DNA of 64,000 bases from JAJEEA01 sp965221305 (GTDB taxonomy: Bacteria; Acidobacteriota; Vicinamibacteria; Vicinamibacterales; UBA8438). Location: positions 2,852,001-2,916,000 of the forward strand of contig OZ244881.1 in the NCBI GenBank assembly GCA_965221305.1. The letters run 5' to 3'. Position numbers and translations under genes: made by a program. Shown here piece by piece: positions 8,459-18,103 of this stretch. The notes under the pieces are model-generated. The model did not search any database and was not told where the DNA came from. It was given only the letters and a program-made list of their open reading frames with translations. Positions within the stretch are counted from its first letter, which is position 1. Every line of letters starts with the position of its first letter.

Positions 8459-8688
8459 CACCAGCTCCCCGCTTCGTCGCTCACGATCAACGCCCCGGGG
8501 CGGGTCGTCGAGGAGGCCGCCCCGGCCCGCGCGAGCGAGGCGGCCGCCGCACCCCGCGCGACGCCGCTTGTTCCAGTTACAACCCAATCGCGCCGTCATG
8601 TCAAGGCGGAGCCCGCCCGGAGCCCGCCCGAGGCCCAACCCCCTTGCGGCGCGAGGGCTGTGTCCCGAAGACGCGCCCGACGGCCGGG
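8459..8688. other. Intergenic spacer
   Basis: A 230-bp GC-rich spacer between two minus-strand genes. A possible AT-rich spot (TTCCAGTTACAACCC near 8570) is the only departure from the GC-rich background. I see no gene, terminator hairpin with a U-tract, or repeat copy. Confidence 0.4.
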
Positions 8689-10341
8689 TCAGCCCGCGGG
8701 CCCGCACGTCCCCGGCCAACCCTGGCCGCAGGCGCGCGCGCGGAGGGCGGCGGGGTCCCGGTCGGCGACCGGCCCCTTGCTGCCCCGGAGGACGACGGGC
8801 CAGTCGTCGAGGGCGGGGGGAGCGCGCTCGAGGGGGCCGGGGGCGGCGGGGGGACGGCGGAGGTTGCGACAGGCCGGCTCGAAGCCGAGAGCGCAGCCCT
8901 GCTCGAACCACGCGGCGGACGCGGCCTGCGGGTCCGATTCGCCGACCGCGGCCGCCGCGCCGGAACGGGTCCGCAGCAGGACCCCGGTCTCGTTGCAGGC
9001 CCAGCCCGAGCCGACCGCGCAGTGGCCCGACAGCCGAGCGGCGAGGTAGCGGCAGGCGCCGGGGCGATCCTCGGCGCAGGCCCGCTGCCAGAACGGCAGC
9101 CACTGACCGGGGTGCCGGTCGCCCACGCCCCCGGTCGCGCTCATGACCGCGAACACGGCGGCCCACGCCGCCATGTACGCGAGACGCCGCCGCCGTCGCG
9201 CAGGGGTGCGGCCGGCGAGGGCAACACCGGCGAGGGCGACGCCGGCCGCGCGCCCGGCCTCGCCGCCGCGGCGCGTGTCCGGCCCGCCCGGGCCGAGCCG
9301 CCGGAGGAAGCCCGACCGCGCCGCGCGGTCGAGGAGCACGACCGAGAGGTTCAGCAGGGGCACCGGCAGCAGCTTGTCGTAGAACGTCGGCGCGCCGGCG
9401 CGGTCGAGGAGGGCGTAGCCGGCCACGACCCCCGCCCCGTAGAGCGCCCCGAACAGCAGCCGCCCCCCCTCGGTGCGGGGGGCGGTGGACGGGTCGGTGA
9501 ACAGCAGGTGCATGCCGAGGAAGACGGCGACGGGGATGTACGAGTCGTAGAAGTAGTAGACGCCGGTCGCCTGGAAGTGGAGGAGGCCGAAGAGCCAGGT
9601 GGCGGACACCGCGGCGAGGGTCATCGACGTCACCCCGAAGAGATACTGGCCGGGCAGGGCGACGAGGAAGATCCACGCGTACATGTGGGGCGGGAAGAAC
9701 TGGGAGACGGCGATGTCCTGCCCCCGAGTGAGGTCGCTCGTCCCGGTGAGGATCAGGGCCGCCGAGAAGACCGCGAGGGCGAACGCGGCAGGGTTGAAGA
9801 CGTGGACCCGGCGCCCGTCGCGCTCCCACCGGATGAGGGCCTTGGCCGTGAAGGCGAACGCCACTAGGGCGAGCTGGAGGTGGAACCGGTCGTCGGCGAA
9901 CCACAGGAACAGGTTGATGCTGAAGACGACGGGGACGGGGCCGAAGCCGAGCCGGGCGGTATCGCCACGGGACCACGCGAGGAGGAGGTCGAAAGCGTAG
10001 GCGAAGAGCAACTGGGCGGCGACGAGGACGGCGGCGTCGCGGACGGGGGTCCAGTGCAGGCCCCAGTACAGGAACACCGACGCCTGCGCGCAGGCCTGGA
10101 CCCAGTGCTGGGGCCGGAGGTCGATCTGGAGGGGCAGGCGCCGCCCGCCGCGGCCCGCCCACAGGCCGAGCCCGGCGCCCCACGCCGCCAGGAGGGACGC
10201 CGCGCCGAGGAAGGACGCGGCGACGACGGGGTGGCGCTCGGCCCCGGCGGGAACGCACGCCGCGAGGCCGAGCGCGAAAGCCCCGGCGAGCCCGAAGCCG
10301 AGCGCCGGCGGCAGCAGGAGAGGGCGAGGATGGCGCGCCAC
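8689..10341 (-). CDS. RnfD/NqrB-like membrane protein fused to Cys-rich Sel1-like repeats
   Basis: A 550-residue protein in two parts. Residues to about 340 form roughly nine to ten membrane segments resembling the NqrB/RnfD/RnfE family: HVFNPAAFALAVFS and later FTDPSTAPRTEGGRLLFGALYGAG correspond to the FNPAA and DPxTxPxTxxG motifs. No clear SGAT flavinylation site is seen. After a basic linker and another hydrophobic segment, a soluble tail carries cysteine-paired units (RACAEDRPGACRYLAARL; QGCALGFEPACRNL) like Sel1/Hcp repeats, which usually bind proteins. The start is GTG at 10341 with GAGAGG five bases upstream. It sits 26 bp after the receptor gene on the same strand and may be cotranscribed. 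No other rnf genes are present, so a complete Rnf pump is not implied. Confidence 0.65.
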   Translation of the reverse strand: MARHPRPLLLPPALGFGLAGAFALGLAACVPAGAERHPVVAASFLGAASLLAAWGAGLGLWAGRGGRRLPLQIDLRPQHWVQACAQASVFLYWGLHWTPVRDAAVLVAAQLLFAYAFDLLLAWSRGDTARLGFGPVPVVFSINLFLWFADDRFHLQLALVAFAFTAKALIRWERDGRRVHVFNPAAFALAVFSAALILTGTSDLTRGQDIAVSQFFPPHMYAWIFLVALPGQYLFGVTSMTLAAVSATWLFGLLHFQATGVYYFYDSYIPVAVFLGMHLLFTDPSTAPRTEGGRLLFGALYGAGVVAGYALLDRAGAPTFYDKLLPVPLLNLSVVLLDRAARSGFLRRLGPGGPDTRRGGEAGRAAGVALAGVALAGRTPARRRRRLAYMAAWAAVFAVMSATGGVGDRHPGQWLPFWQRACAEDRPGACRYLAARLSGHCAVGSGWACNETGVLLRTRSGAAAAVGESDPQAASAAWFEQGCALGFEPACRNLRRPPAAPGPLERAPPALDDWPVVLRGSKGPVADRDPAALRARACGQGWPGTCGPAG

Positions 10342-10367
10342 CGCGGCCTCTCTTCACGTGCGCGCCT

Positions 10368-13253
10368 CTACGAGCCCCAGCCGTAGCCGATACGGGTGTA
10401 GTAGTAGCCGCCGTTGAAGCCGAACGGCCCGAACTGGCCGTAGCGGTTGCCCACGCCGGAGCGGGCGCCCGGGTTCTCGTCGGGGTACGTGTTCAGGATG
10501 TTCTGCGCGCCGATCGACAGCGTGGCGTTGCTGAACGGGAAGCTGACCTCGAGGTCGACCAGCGGCCGGCCGGCGTACAGGTCGTACATGTACGACATGG
10601 CGGTGCCCAGCGCCGAGCGCGCGTCCTCCCGGTCCCAGTAGGAACCGTAGTAGTGCAGGCGGGCCATCAGGGTCCAGCGGTCTTCCACGTGGTTGACCCC
10701 GATGTTCCAGCGCGACCTCGGCAGCGCCAGGGTCAGCGATGTGACGCGGTCGGCGTCGAAATGCTCCTCACTGAACTCGGTCACGTCGGTGTCGGTGTAG
10801 TTGAAGATGCCGCTGAACGTCGTCCGTCCCCCGATCGCGAGCGGGGTCCAGGTGGCGACGAGGTCGAGCCCCTGCGTGCGGGTCGAGAAGTCGTTCACGA
10901 AGAAGCGGAACGCGGCCAGGTTGCCCGCCTCGGCGAACCCCTCGGCGAGCAGGGTGTCGATCTCGTTCGACGTGAGGTTGTAGTTCCTCGTGATGGTGAG
11001 GCGGTCGGACACGTCGACGCGGAAATAGTCGGCGGTGAAGGTGAACGGCCCGGTGTCGACGACGGTCCCGAGCGAGTAGTTGATCGACTCTTCCGGCTGC
11101 AGGGGCATCCCGCCCCGCAGCGCCGCGACCGGCGAGGTGGACGGGATGGTGCCGTTGTTGATGAGGTCGTTGAGCGCGTAATCGAACTCGGTCGTCACGT
11201 TCAGCACGTTCTGCTGGCCGGGGGTCGGAGCACGGAACCCGCTGCTGACGGCGGCGCGCATCGCGAACGTGTCGGTGAAGCCGTACCGCCCCGACAGCTT
11301 GCTGTTCATCGTCGTGCCGAAGCTGTCGTAGAAGTCCTCGATGCGGACGGCGGCGCCGATGTTCCACTCGTTGGCGGCGCCGTGGACCTCGATGTCGCCG
11401 TACGCGGCGACGTTGGCGCGGTCCCACGTGCCGGCGTTCTCGGGCCGGGTGCCGTTGTAGCCGTTGGAGGCGGAGCTGAAGCCCTGAGCCGAGTACGGAC
11501 CGATTGCCCACGACGCCGCGTCGCCCTCGCCGAGGTGGTACTGCTCGTTCCGCCACTCGAGGCCCCCGGCGACGTTGATCATGTCGCTGGCGGCGTACGA
11601 CATGTCGGCGTTGAGGCTCGTCTCCGTCTGCTGCAACAGGTTCGGCTCGAACCGGGTCGGGCTGTCGGGGCCGAGCGAGGCGTTGACGGTGTCGAAGATG
11701 AAGGTCTGCACGTGGTTCCGGCCGGTGCTGCCGCTGATGTCCCAAGCGAGACCGGTCATCGTGGTCCCGCGCACGCCCGAGACCAGCGAGTAGTCGTAGA
11801 CGTCGCCGCCGAACTGCGGCGTGAAGCCGCCGGGCAGACCGTCCGGCGCGCCGAGGAACGGCTGGTGGAAGGTGAAGCAGTTCGGGTCGTTGCGGACCTG
11901 CTGGAAGGCGACGGGGTCGGGCGCGCCGTTGGTGACGTTGACGGTCGGGCAGTTGGCCGAGCCCATGCCCTGCGCCGCAAGCACGTCGCCCACCAGCAGC
12001 GTCTGGCCGCCGTCGATCGAGTACACGTTCCCGCGGTTGTTGGGGTTGCGGTAGTAGAAGCCGCCGGTCACCGTCTTGCTGGCGTAGTTGGCGTGACCGT
12101 AGAACTCGGCCCGGTCGCCCCCGGTGCCGAAGTTGGCGAACAGCTTCAGGTCGTCCTCGACGAGCGGCGAACCCCAGACGCGCGACGTGGTGCGCACGTT
12201 CATGTTGCCGCCGTCGATGACGGCCTGGGTGCCGTTGTCGTTCACCGCGCGATTGGTCGGCTGCGTACCGCCGTACTCGAGACTGAGGTTCAGGAACCCC
12301 TCCGGACCCAGTGGCAGACCGGTGTTGCCAGCGAACGTGAAGCTCGGCGCGTTGCCGCCGATACCGTTGCACGACCGGCCGATGGGGCCGCACGTCGCCG
12401 GGTCGCCGTCGTTGCCGTCGAAGTACCGGCCGGTGCGGAACTCCATGCTGCCGCCGGAGCGCGCGTTCTTCAGCTCGAAGTTGATGACGCCGGCGATGGC
12501 GTCCGACCCGTATTGAGCGGCAGCGCCGTCGCGCAGCACCTCGACCTGCCGCAGGGCGATCGACGGAATGGCCGACAGGTCGGGTCCCTGGGCGCCGTCG
12601 GCGATCCCGTTGCCCAGCCAGGCGATGACGGCGGCGCGGTGGCGGCGCTTGCCGTTGACTAGGATCAGCGTGTGGTCGGGCGCCATGTTGCGCAGGTTGG
12701 CCGGCCGCACGATGGTGGCGGCGTCGCTGATGGGCTGAGTGTTGACGTTGAACGAAGGGACGACCGTCCGCAACTGGTTGGTGAGGTCGACGTCGCCCTG
12801 GCTGACGAAGTCCTCGGCGCGGATGACGTCGACCGGCACCGGGGAGGCGGTGACCGACCGCGGCGCCGCCCGCGTCCCGACGACGGCTACCGTTTCCTGG
12901 AGCAGCACGCCCATCTCGACGTCGAGGGTGACGGGAAGGCCGGACTCGACCGCCACGCCGGTGCGGGCGGCGGTGCTGAACCCGGGCAGGACGAACGTCA
13001 GGTCGTACGACCCGGGCGGGAGGGCGTCGAACGCGAACCGCCCCGTGCCGTCCGTGAAGACGGTCGTGACCTCGCCGCCGGCTTGGTCGCGCGCGTCGAC
13101 CGCCACGCCGGGCAGTACGAGGCCGGTCGTGTCGGTGACGGTACCGCTGATGGAGGCTTCCTGGCCGTGCGCGGCGACGGGCGCGAACGCGACCGCGGCG
13201 CCGAAGGCCAGTGCGAGAAAGAGTGCTCGGGGGGTCTTCCAACTGCTTGTCAT
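10368..13253 (-). CDS. TonB-dependent outer-membrane receptor with carboxypeptidase-regulatory-like domain (paralogue 1)
   Basis: A 961-residue outer-membrane receptor. In order: signal peptide ending near AHGQEA, a carboxypeptidase-D regulatory-like beta-sandwich (ISGTVTDTTGLVLPGVAV to about residue 115), a plug domain (LVNGKRRHRAAV; LRDGAAAQYGSDAIAGVINF), then a beta-barrel. Such receptors import large or scarce nutrients using TonB energy; the ligand is unknown. Two ATGs are possible: the one at 13253 has AAGGA six bases upstream, whereas the ATG at 13259 is nearly flush with it, so 13253 is chosen. It is divergent from and clearly homologous to the next receptor gene; the stretch LINNGTIPSTSPVAALRGG is shared almost verbatim. 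Confidence 0.93.
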   Translation of the reverse strand: MTSSWKTPRALFLALAFGAAVAFAPVAAHGQEASISGTVTDTTGLVLPGVAVDARDQAGGEVTTVFTDGTGRFAFDALPPGSYDLTFVLPGFSTAARTGVAVESGLPVTLDVEMGVLLQETVAVVGTRAAPRSVTASPVPVDVIRAEDFVSQGDVDLTNQLRTVVPSFNVNTQPISDAATIVRPANLRNMAPDHTLILVNGKRRHRAAVIAWLGNGIADGAQGPDLSAIPSIALRQVEVLRDGAAAQYGSDAIAGVINFELKNARSGGSMEFRTGRYFDGNDGDPATCGPIGRSCNGIGGNAPSFTFAGNTGLPLGPEGFLNLSLEYGGTQPTNRAVNDNGTQAVIDGGNMNVRTTSRVWGSPLVEDDLKLFANFGTGGDRAEFYGHANYASKTVTGGFYYRNPNNRGNVYSIDGGQTLLVGDVLAAQGMGSANCPTVNVTNGAPDPVAFQQVRNDPNCFTFHQPFLGAPDGLPGGFTPQFGGDVYDYSLVSGVRGTTMTGLAWDISGSTGRNHVQTFIFDTVNASLGPDSPTRFEPNLLQQTETSLNADMSYAASDMINVAGGLEWRNEQYHLGEGDAASWAIGPYSAQGFSSASNGYNGTRPENAGTWDRANVAAYGDIEVHGAANEWNIGAAVRIEDFYDSFGTTMNSKLSGRYGFTDTFAMRAAVSSGFRAPTPGQQNVLNVTTEFDYALNDLINNGTIPSTSPVAALRGGMPLQPEESINYSLGTVVDTGPFTFTADYFRVDVSDRLTITRNYNLTSNEIDTLLAEGFAEAGNLAAFRFFVNDFSTRTQGLDLVATWTPLAIGGRTTFSGIFNYTDTDVTEFSEEHFDADRVTSLTLALPRSRWNIGVNHVEDRWTLMARLHYYGSYWDREDARSALGTAMSYMYDLYAGRPLVDLEVSFPFSNATLSIGAQNILNTYPDENPGARSGVGNRYGQFGPFGFNGGYYYTRIGYGWGS

Positions 13254-13325
13254 CGACATTCCTTGACTGAGGCCGCGCACGCTCGAAGCCTGCGGCGACC
13301 GGGGGACCGCCAGCCAGCTTGGCCA

Positions 13326-13510
13326 AGCTACGGCTGACGAGGGCTGCGCCTCGGACCGACGAGGCATGCAGGCTCGGATAATCGTCGGCGGGGGTGGTTC
13401 TGCGGCCAGCGAAGAGAACACGATCAGACTTGACCCAAATTGCAGAGATGCCGGCCGTTCAAGGCGTCTGGTCGACCGTCCTCGAGAGAAGCTGCCCAGG
13501 CGGCGGGGCG
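13326..13510. repeat. Dispersed ~150-bp element, also found at 55207-55362
   Basis: From ACGAGGGCTGCGCCTCGG to GCCGGCCGTTCAAGGCGTCT the sequence matches 55207-55362 in the same orientation, with shared blocks CGGACCGACGAGGC, TGCGGCCAGCGA, GAGAACAC/GCA and ATGCCGGCCGTTCAAGGCGTCT. Immediately after it, 13478-13505 matches one end of the CTAG-type element in inverted orientation (GACCGTCCTCGAGAGAAGC). The block lies in the intergenic region between the two divergent receptor genes. Confidence 0.8.
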
Positions 13511-13549
13511 GCGGTGGCGCGCCGCACCAGCCCGCGGAGCACTGCTGAC

Positions 13550-13555
13550 ATTATA
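13550..13555 (-). promoter_or_regulatory. Extended -10 (TGCTATAAT) facing TonB-dependent receptor 1
   Basis: On the minus strand the sequence reads TGCTATAAT, a perfect -10 with the TGn extension. No good -35 is present, as is usual for extended -10 promoters. Transcription would start near 13543 and give a leader of about 290 nt that runs through the dispersed element before the receptor start at 13253. Confidence 0.5.
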
Positions 13556-13758
13556 GCAATCCCAGGGCCCACACGCGAAACGACCCGGTAGATGCGGATG
13601 CAGGACAGGGAGGTTGGGCGAGGCATCGCAACCCCATCGGGACGCGCGGCGCTGACGCCACCGGCGCCGCGCGACCGCCCCCCAAAGTAGAGCGATGGGC
13701 CCAACCGGCGTGCATGCCGACAATGAGGTCGCGCCCCGGTAGTACCATGACCGTGGGC

Positions 13759-16530
13759 ATGGAGAATACGCGCATCCGCGTCGTGGCCACCGTGGTCGCC
13801 CTCGGGGCGGCCCTCGCGGCAGGAGTGGCCGGCGCCCAGCCCGCCGCCATCGAGGGCGCGGTCGCCGACGCCACCGGCCTCCCGCTGCCGGGGGTGACGG
13901 TGGAGGCGCAACCGGCGGCGGGCGGCCGGACGCGGATCGCCGTCACGGGAGGGGACGGGCGGTTCGCGATGCCGGAACTCCCACCGGGCCTGTACGACGT
14001 GACGTTCACCCTCGCCGGCTTTCGCACCGCCTTGCGCAGCGGGGTGTCGGTGGCGGCGGGGGCGGTCACCGTCCTCGAGGTCGAGATGCCGGTGCAGCTC
14101 GAGGACCGGGTGGTGGTCGTGGGCAGCCGCGCCCGACCGCGATCGGTGACGGAGTCGGCGGTGCCCATCGACGCCATCCCCTTCGAAGACTTCGTGGCCC
14201 AGGGCGACACCGACGTCGGCGACCAGCTCAGGACCCTGGTGCCGTCGTACAACGTCAGCCCCACCCAGGTCGGCGACGGGGCGCGGCTCATCCGCCCCGC
14301 GACCCTGCGCGGGCTCGCCCCCGACCACACCCTGGTGCTCGTGAACGGGAAACGCCGGCACCGGGGCGCGGTCATCACCTGGATCGGCAACGGCGTCGCG
14401 GACGGCGCGCAGGGTCCGGACGTCTCGAGCATCCCGTCGATCGCGCTGCGGCAGGTCGAGGTGCTGCGCGACGGGGCGGCGGCGCAGTACGGCTCGGACG
14501 CCATCGCCGGCGTGCTCAACTTCCTGCTGAAGGACGACCGGTCGGGGGGCAGCCTGGAGCTGCACACCGGCGGCCACGCGGCCGGGGACGGCGGCACGTG
14601 GACGGTGGCCGGGAACACCGGCCTGCCCCTCGGGGAGAACGGCTTCGCGAACCTCAGCCTGGAATACGGCGAGACCGGCGCCACCAGCCGCAGCGTGCAG
14701 CGCGACGACGCCGCCGCCCTCATCGCCGCCGGCAACACCCACGTGAAGGACCCCGCCCAGATCTGGGGGTCGCCGAGCGTCGACGACAACCTGAAGCTGT
14801 GGGGCAACTTCGGCCACCTGTTCGCGGGGGGCGTGCAGGCCTACGGCTACGCCAACTACGCGCGCCGGACGGTGGAGAGCGGCTTCTTCTTCCGCAACCC
14901 CAACACGCGGTCGGCCGTCTTCAGCGCCGACGGGGGCCGGAGCCTCCTCGTCGGCGACGTCCTCGACGCTGCCGACGGGGTGACGGACGGCTCGGCCGGC
15001 TGCCCGGCGGCGCCGGTGACGGCGGCCCGGCCCGACCCGGCGGCCCTCGCGCGGGTGTTCGACGACCCGAACTGCTTCTCGTTCCAGGAGCGCTTTCCCG
15101 GCGGCTTCACGCCGCAGTTCGGGGGCGACGTGCTCGACGCCTCGGCCGTGGCGGGCGTGCGCGGCGAGCTCGCGGGGGGCCTGCTGTGGGACGCCGCCGC
15201 CGGCGTCGGGTCGAGCACCGCCGACTTCCACATCTACGACACCGTCAACGCCTCGCTGGGGCCGGAGAGCCCCACCACGTTCGACCCCGGCGCCTACCGG
15301 CAGGACGATGTCGGCGTGAACCTCGACCTCAGCTACCCCGTGAGCGACCGCGTCAACCTGGCGGGCGGGGCGGAGTGGCGGAACGAGCGCTTCGAGATCG
15401 GCCTCGGCGACGAGGCGTCGTGGCGCATCGGACCCTACGCGGCGCAGGGCTTCAGCGCGGGCTCGAACGGCTTCCCCGGGTTCAGCCCCATCGCGGGAGG
15501 GACCTGGAGCCGCGCCAACGCCGCCGTCTACGGCGACCTCGAGGTGCGGGGCGCCGGCGACGCATGGACCCTGGGGAGCGCCCTGCGGCTGGAGGACTTC
15601 GAGGACTTCGGGACGGCGACGAACGGCAAGCTCTCGGGGCGCGTGCGGCTCGTCCCCGCCGCCGCCCTGCGGGCGAGCGCGAGCACCGGCTTCCGGGCCC
15701 CGACGCCGGGCCAACAGAACGCGTTCAACGTCACCACCCAGTACGACCACGCCCTGATGGACCTCGTGAACAACGGGACCATCCCGTCGACGTCGCGGGT
15801 GGCCCGGCTGCGGGGCGGCGAGCCGCTCCAGCCGGAGCGCTCGGTCAACTTCACGGCCGGCGCGGTCGTCGACGCGGGCACGTTCAGCCTCACCGCCGAC
15901 TACTTCCGCATCCGGTTGTCCGACCGGCTGGCCCTGACCCAGCTCTTCGCGCTGGACCCGGCCGAGGTCGCGGCCCTCGTCGCCGAGGGGGTGACGAGCG
16001 CCGCCAACCTCCAGAACTTCCGTTTCTTCACGAACCACTTCGAGACCCTCACGCAGGGCCTCGACGTCGTCGCGAGCTGGGCGCCGGCGCGCCTCGGGGG
16101 CCGGACCACGTTCGGGCTGCTCTTCAACCGCACCGCCACCGCCGTCACCCACTTCGACCCCGCCGTGCTCGACGACACGCGCATCCGTCAGCTCCAGGAG
16201 GCGGTGCCGGGCGCGCGCTGGAACGCCACCGTGCGCCAGGCCGTCGGCGGCTGGCGCCTGCTGGGCCGGGTGAGCTGGTACGACGAGTGGTTCGACGCGC
16301 GCGACCTCCACCTCTACCGCGGCGACGCCGTCGTCGACCTCGAGGCTTCGTACCCCGTCGGCCCGTCCACCACCCTGACCATCGGCGGCCGCAACGCCTT
16401 CGGCAACGACCCCGAGGAGAACCCCATCGCCCGCCAGAAGGGCAACCGCTTCAGCGCGCACACGCCGTTCGGCTACAACGGGGCGTTCTACTACCTGCGG
16501 ATCAACTACGGCTGGACGTCGGGCGAGTGA
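13759..16530 (+). CDS. TonB-dependent outer-membrane receptor with carboxypeptidase-regulatory-like domain (paralogue 2)
   Basis: A receptor of about 923 residues: signal peptide (VVATVVALGAALAAGVAGAQ), carboxypeptidase-regulatory-like domain (IEGAVADATGLPLPGVTVEA), plug (LVNGKRRHRGAVITWIGNG; LRDGAAAQYGSDAIAGVLNF) and beta-barrel ending YNGAFYYLRINYGW. It is a paralogue of the divergent receptor next door; plug and barrel align throughout, with paralogue 1 having extra loop insertions. Candidate starts are ATG 13747, GTG 13753 and ATG 13759; none has a clear ribosome site, and the bases GTGGGCATGGA around the start are the same as at the symporter start (3903). The ligand is unknown. Confidence 0.92.
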   Translation: MENTRIRVVATVVALGAALAAGVAGAQPAAIEGAVADATGLPLPGVTVEAQPAAGGRTRIAVTGGDGRFAMPELPPGLYDVTFTLAGFRTALRSGVSVAAGAVTVLEVEMPVQLEDRVVVVGSRARPRSVTESAVPIDAIPFEDFVAQGDTDVGDQLRTLVPSYNVSPTQVGDGARLIRPATLRGLAPDHTLVLVNGKRRHRGAVITWIGNGVADGAQGPDVSSIPSIALRQVEVLRDGAAAQYGSDAIAGVLNFLLKDDRSGGSLELHTGGHAAGDGGTWTVAGNTGLPLGENGFANLSLEYGETGATSRSVQRDDAAALIAAGNTHVKDPAQIWGSPSVDDNLKLWGNFGHLFAGGVQAYGYANYARRTVESGFFFRNPNTRSAVFSADGGRSLLVGDVLDAADGVTDGSAGCPAAPVTAARPDPAALARVFDDPNCFSFQERFPGGFTPQFGGDVLDASAVAGVRGELAGGLLWDAAAGVGSSTADFHIYDTVNASLGPESPTTFDPGAYRQDDVGVNLDLSYPVSDRVNLAGGAEWRNERFEIGLGDEASWRIGPYAAQGFSAGSNGFPGFSPIAGGTWSRANAAVYGDLEVRGAGDAWTLGSALRLEDFEDFGTATNGKLSGRVRLVPAAALRASASTGFRAPTPGQQNAFNVTTQYDHALMDLVNNGTIPSTSRVARLRGGEPLQPERSVNFTAGAVVDAGTFSLTADYFRIRLSDRLALTQLFALDPAEVAALVAEGVTSAANLQNFRFFTNHFETLTQGLDVVASWAPARLGGRTTFGLLFNRTATAVTHFDPAVLDDTRIRQLQEAVPGARWNATVRQAVGGWRLLGRVSWYDEWFDARDLHLYRGDAVVDLEASYPVGPSTTLTIGGRNAFGNDPEENPIARQKGNRFSAHTPFGYNGAFYYLRINYGWTSGE

Positions 16531-16726
16531 GAGCGATTCGGGTCACGCCCGGGTCCGGGGCGGACGCTTGATTCGAGAGTTGTCGGGAGTGCACGGATAA
16601 CCGGCTTCGGACCATCGCCCGACGCGCATCGGCAAGCGGGCCATCGACGCCTTCCGGACGGCCGCGCCGGACGGCCGCGCCGGCCGCCGGCCGAGGCCCC
16701 GGCGACCCTCGCGAGGGAGACGAACC
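16531..16726. other. Intergenic spacer
   Basis: A 196-bp spacer that includes two direct copies of CGGACGGCCGCGC at about 16655-16685. A GCGAGGGAGA ribosome-binding stretch precedes the rtcB ATG. Nothing else is recognised. Confidence 0.4.
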
Positions 16727-17923
16727 ATGCCCGTGCGGCAGGTGATCGACCGGGGCGCGGTGCCCGTCCGGATCTTCACCGACGACGTCGACCCCCAGTC
16801 GATCGAGCAGCTCGCCGCGGTGTCGCGGCTGCCCGTCGTGGTGGGGCACGTGGCCGCGATGCCCGACGTGCACGTGGGCATCGGGGCGACCATCGGGTCG
16901 GTGATCCCGACGCGGCGCGCGCTGATTCCGGCCGCGGTGGGGGTGGACATCGGCTGCGGGATGGCCGCGGCCCGGCTGACCCTCGACGCGTCGCGTCTGC
17001 CCGACTCGCTGCGCGGGGTGCGCGAGGCGATAGAGGGCGCGGTGCCGGTGGGCTTCGCCGCCCACGACGAGCCGGTGGCGGACCCCGGCGTGCTGAAGGC
17101 GCTGCGGCCGGGCCTCGAACGCATCGTGGAGCGTCACCCGAAGGCGGGCTCGCTGGTGCGGGACGTGCGCGCGAAGTGGCCGCGACAGCTCGGCACCCTC
17201 GGCGGCGGCAACCACTTCATCGAGGTGTGCCTGGACGAGGCGGACCGTGTGTGGGTGATGCTGCACTCGGGCAGCCGGGGGGCGGGCAACGCCCTCGGCC
17301 GCTACTTCATCCAGCTCGCGAAGCGCGACATGGAGCGGCGCCTCGCCCGGCTCCCCGCGAAGGACCTCGCGTACCTGGAGGAGGGGTCGGACCACTTCGA
17401 CGACTACGCCGACGCGGTGCGGTGGGCGCAGCGCTACGCCCTCGAGAACCGGCGCCTGATGATGGCGCGCATCCTCGCCGCGCTCGGCGCCCGGCTGCCG
17501 CCCTTCCGGGTCGACGGGACCGCGGTCGAGTGCCACCACAACTACGTGGCCGAGGAGGAGCACTTCGGCGAGGCGGTCTACGTGACCCGCAAGGGCGCGA
17601 TACGCGCGGGGCGGGGCGAGCTGGGCATCATCCCCGGCAGCATGGGGGCGCGGTCGTACATCGTGCGCGGGAAGGGGTCGAAGGAGGCGCTCGATTCTTG
17701 CGCCCACGGGGCGGGGCGGCGGATGAGCCGGTCTCAGGCGAAGGCCGCCTACACGGTGGCCGACCTCGAGCGCCAGACGGCGGGCGTCGAGTGCCGCAAG
17801 GACCGCGGAGTCCTCGACGAGATACCCGGCGCGTACAAGGACATCGACGCCGTCATCGCCGACTCGTCCGATCTCGTGGATGTCGTGCACACGCTGAAGC
17901 AGGTGGTGTGCGTGAAGGGGTGA
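16727..17923 (+). CDS. rtcB: RtcB-family RNA ligase
   Basis: A 398-residue RtcB protein, a GTP- and Mn-dependent ligase joining 2',3'-cyclic-phosphate or 3'-phosphate RNA ends to 5'-OH ends. Metal and GTP motifs are present in order: DIGCGMAAARL, GTLGGGNHFIEV, HSGSRGAGN, CHHNYVAEE, PGSMGARSYIVRGKG, and SCAHGAGRRMSR with His327, the guanylated histidine. Length is in the bacterial range. ATG at 16727 follows GGGAGA. No archease gene or RNA-repair operon is adjacent. The last codons and TGA stop are duplicated downstream. Confidence 0.93.
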   Translation: MPVRQVIDRGAVPVRIFTDDVDPQSIEQLAAVSRLPVVVGHVAAMPDVHVGIGATIGSVIPTRRALIPAAVGVDIGCGMAAARLTLDASRLPDSLRGVREAIEGAVPVGFAAHDEPVADPGVLKALRPGLERIVERHPKAGSLVRDVRAKWPRQLGTLGGGNHFIEVCLDEADRVWVMLHSGSRGAGNALGRYFIQLAKRDMERRLARLPAKDLAYLEEGSDHFDDYADAVRWAQRYALENRRLMMARILAALGARLPPFRVDGTAVECHHNYVAEEEHFGEAVYVTRKGAIRAGRGELGIIPGSMGARSYIVRGKGSKEALDSCAHGAGRRMSRSQAKAAYTVADLERQTAGVECRKDRGVLDEIPGAYKDIDAVIADSSDLVDVVHTLKQVVCVKG

Positions 17924-18022
17924 GCGCGAGCGCGCGGTTTGCGCCCGGCTGCGGCGGAGAGACTGCGGCAGGCGGAGGCGAAGGTCGTGCGCGTGACGGG
18001 GTGAGCGCGCGGTTGCGCCGGC
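17905..18022 (+). repeat. Two-copy repeat (~81 bp period) spanning the rtcB stop codon
   Basis: The end of rtcB with its TGA (17921) and about 20 nt of flank recurs with its own TGA at 18002; 23 of the first 26 bases agree. Only two copies are present and the second is more diverged than at the other loci. Confidence 0.7.
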
Positions 18023-18103
18023 CGCGGGCATGGGCGATGATCCGCAGCACGCTGGCGAGGCGTCGGTCGCCACCGTGGCGGCGACCGAGAGGGAGACTGG
18101 ACG

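Noticed and set aside
13459..16461. A 1000-codon minus-strand frame opposite TonB receptor 2
   Set aside because: Antisense of a clear receptor with signal peptide, plug and barrel.
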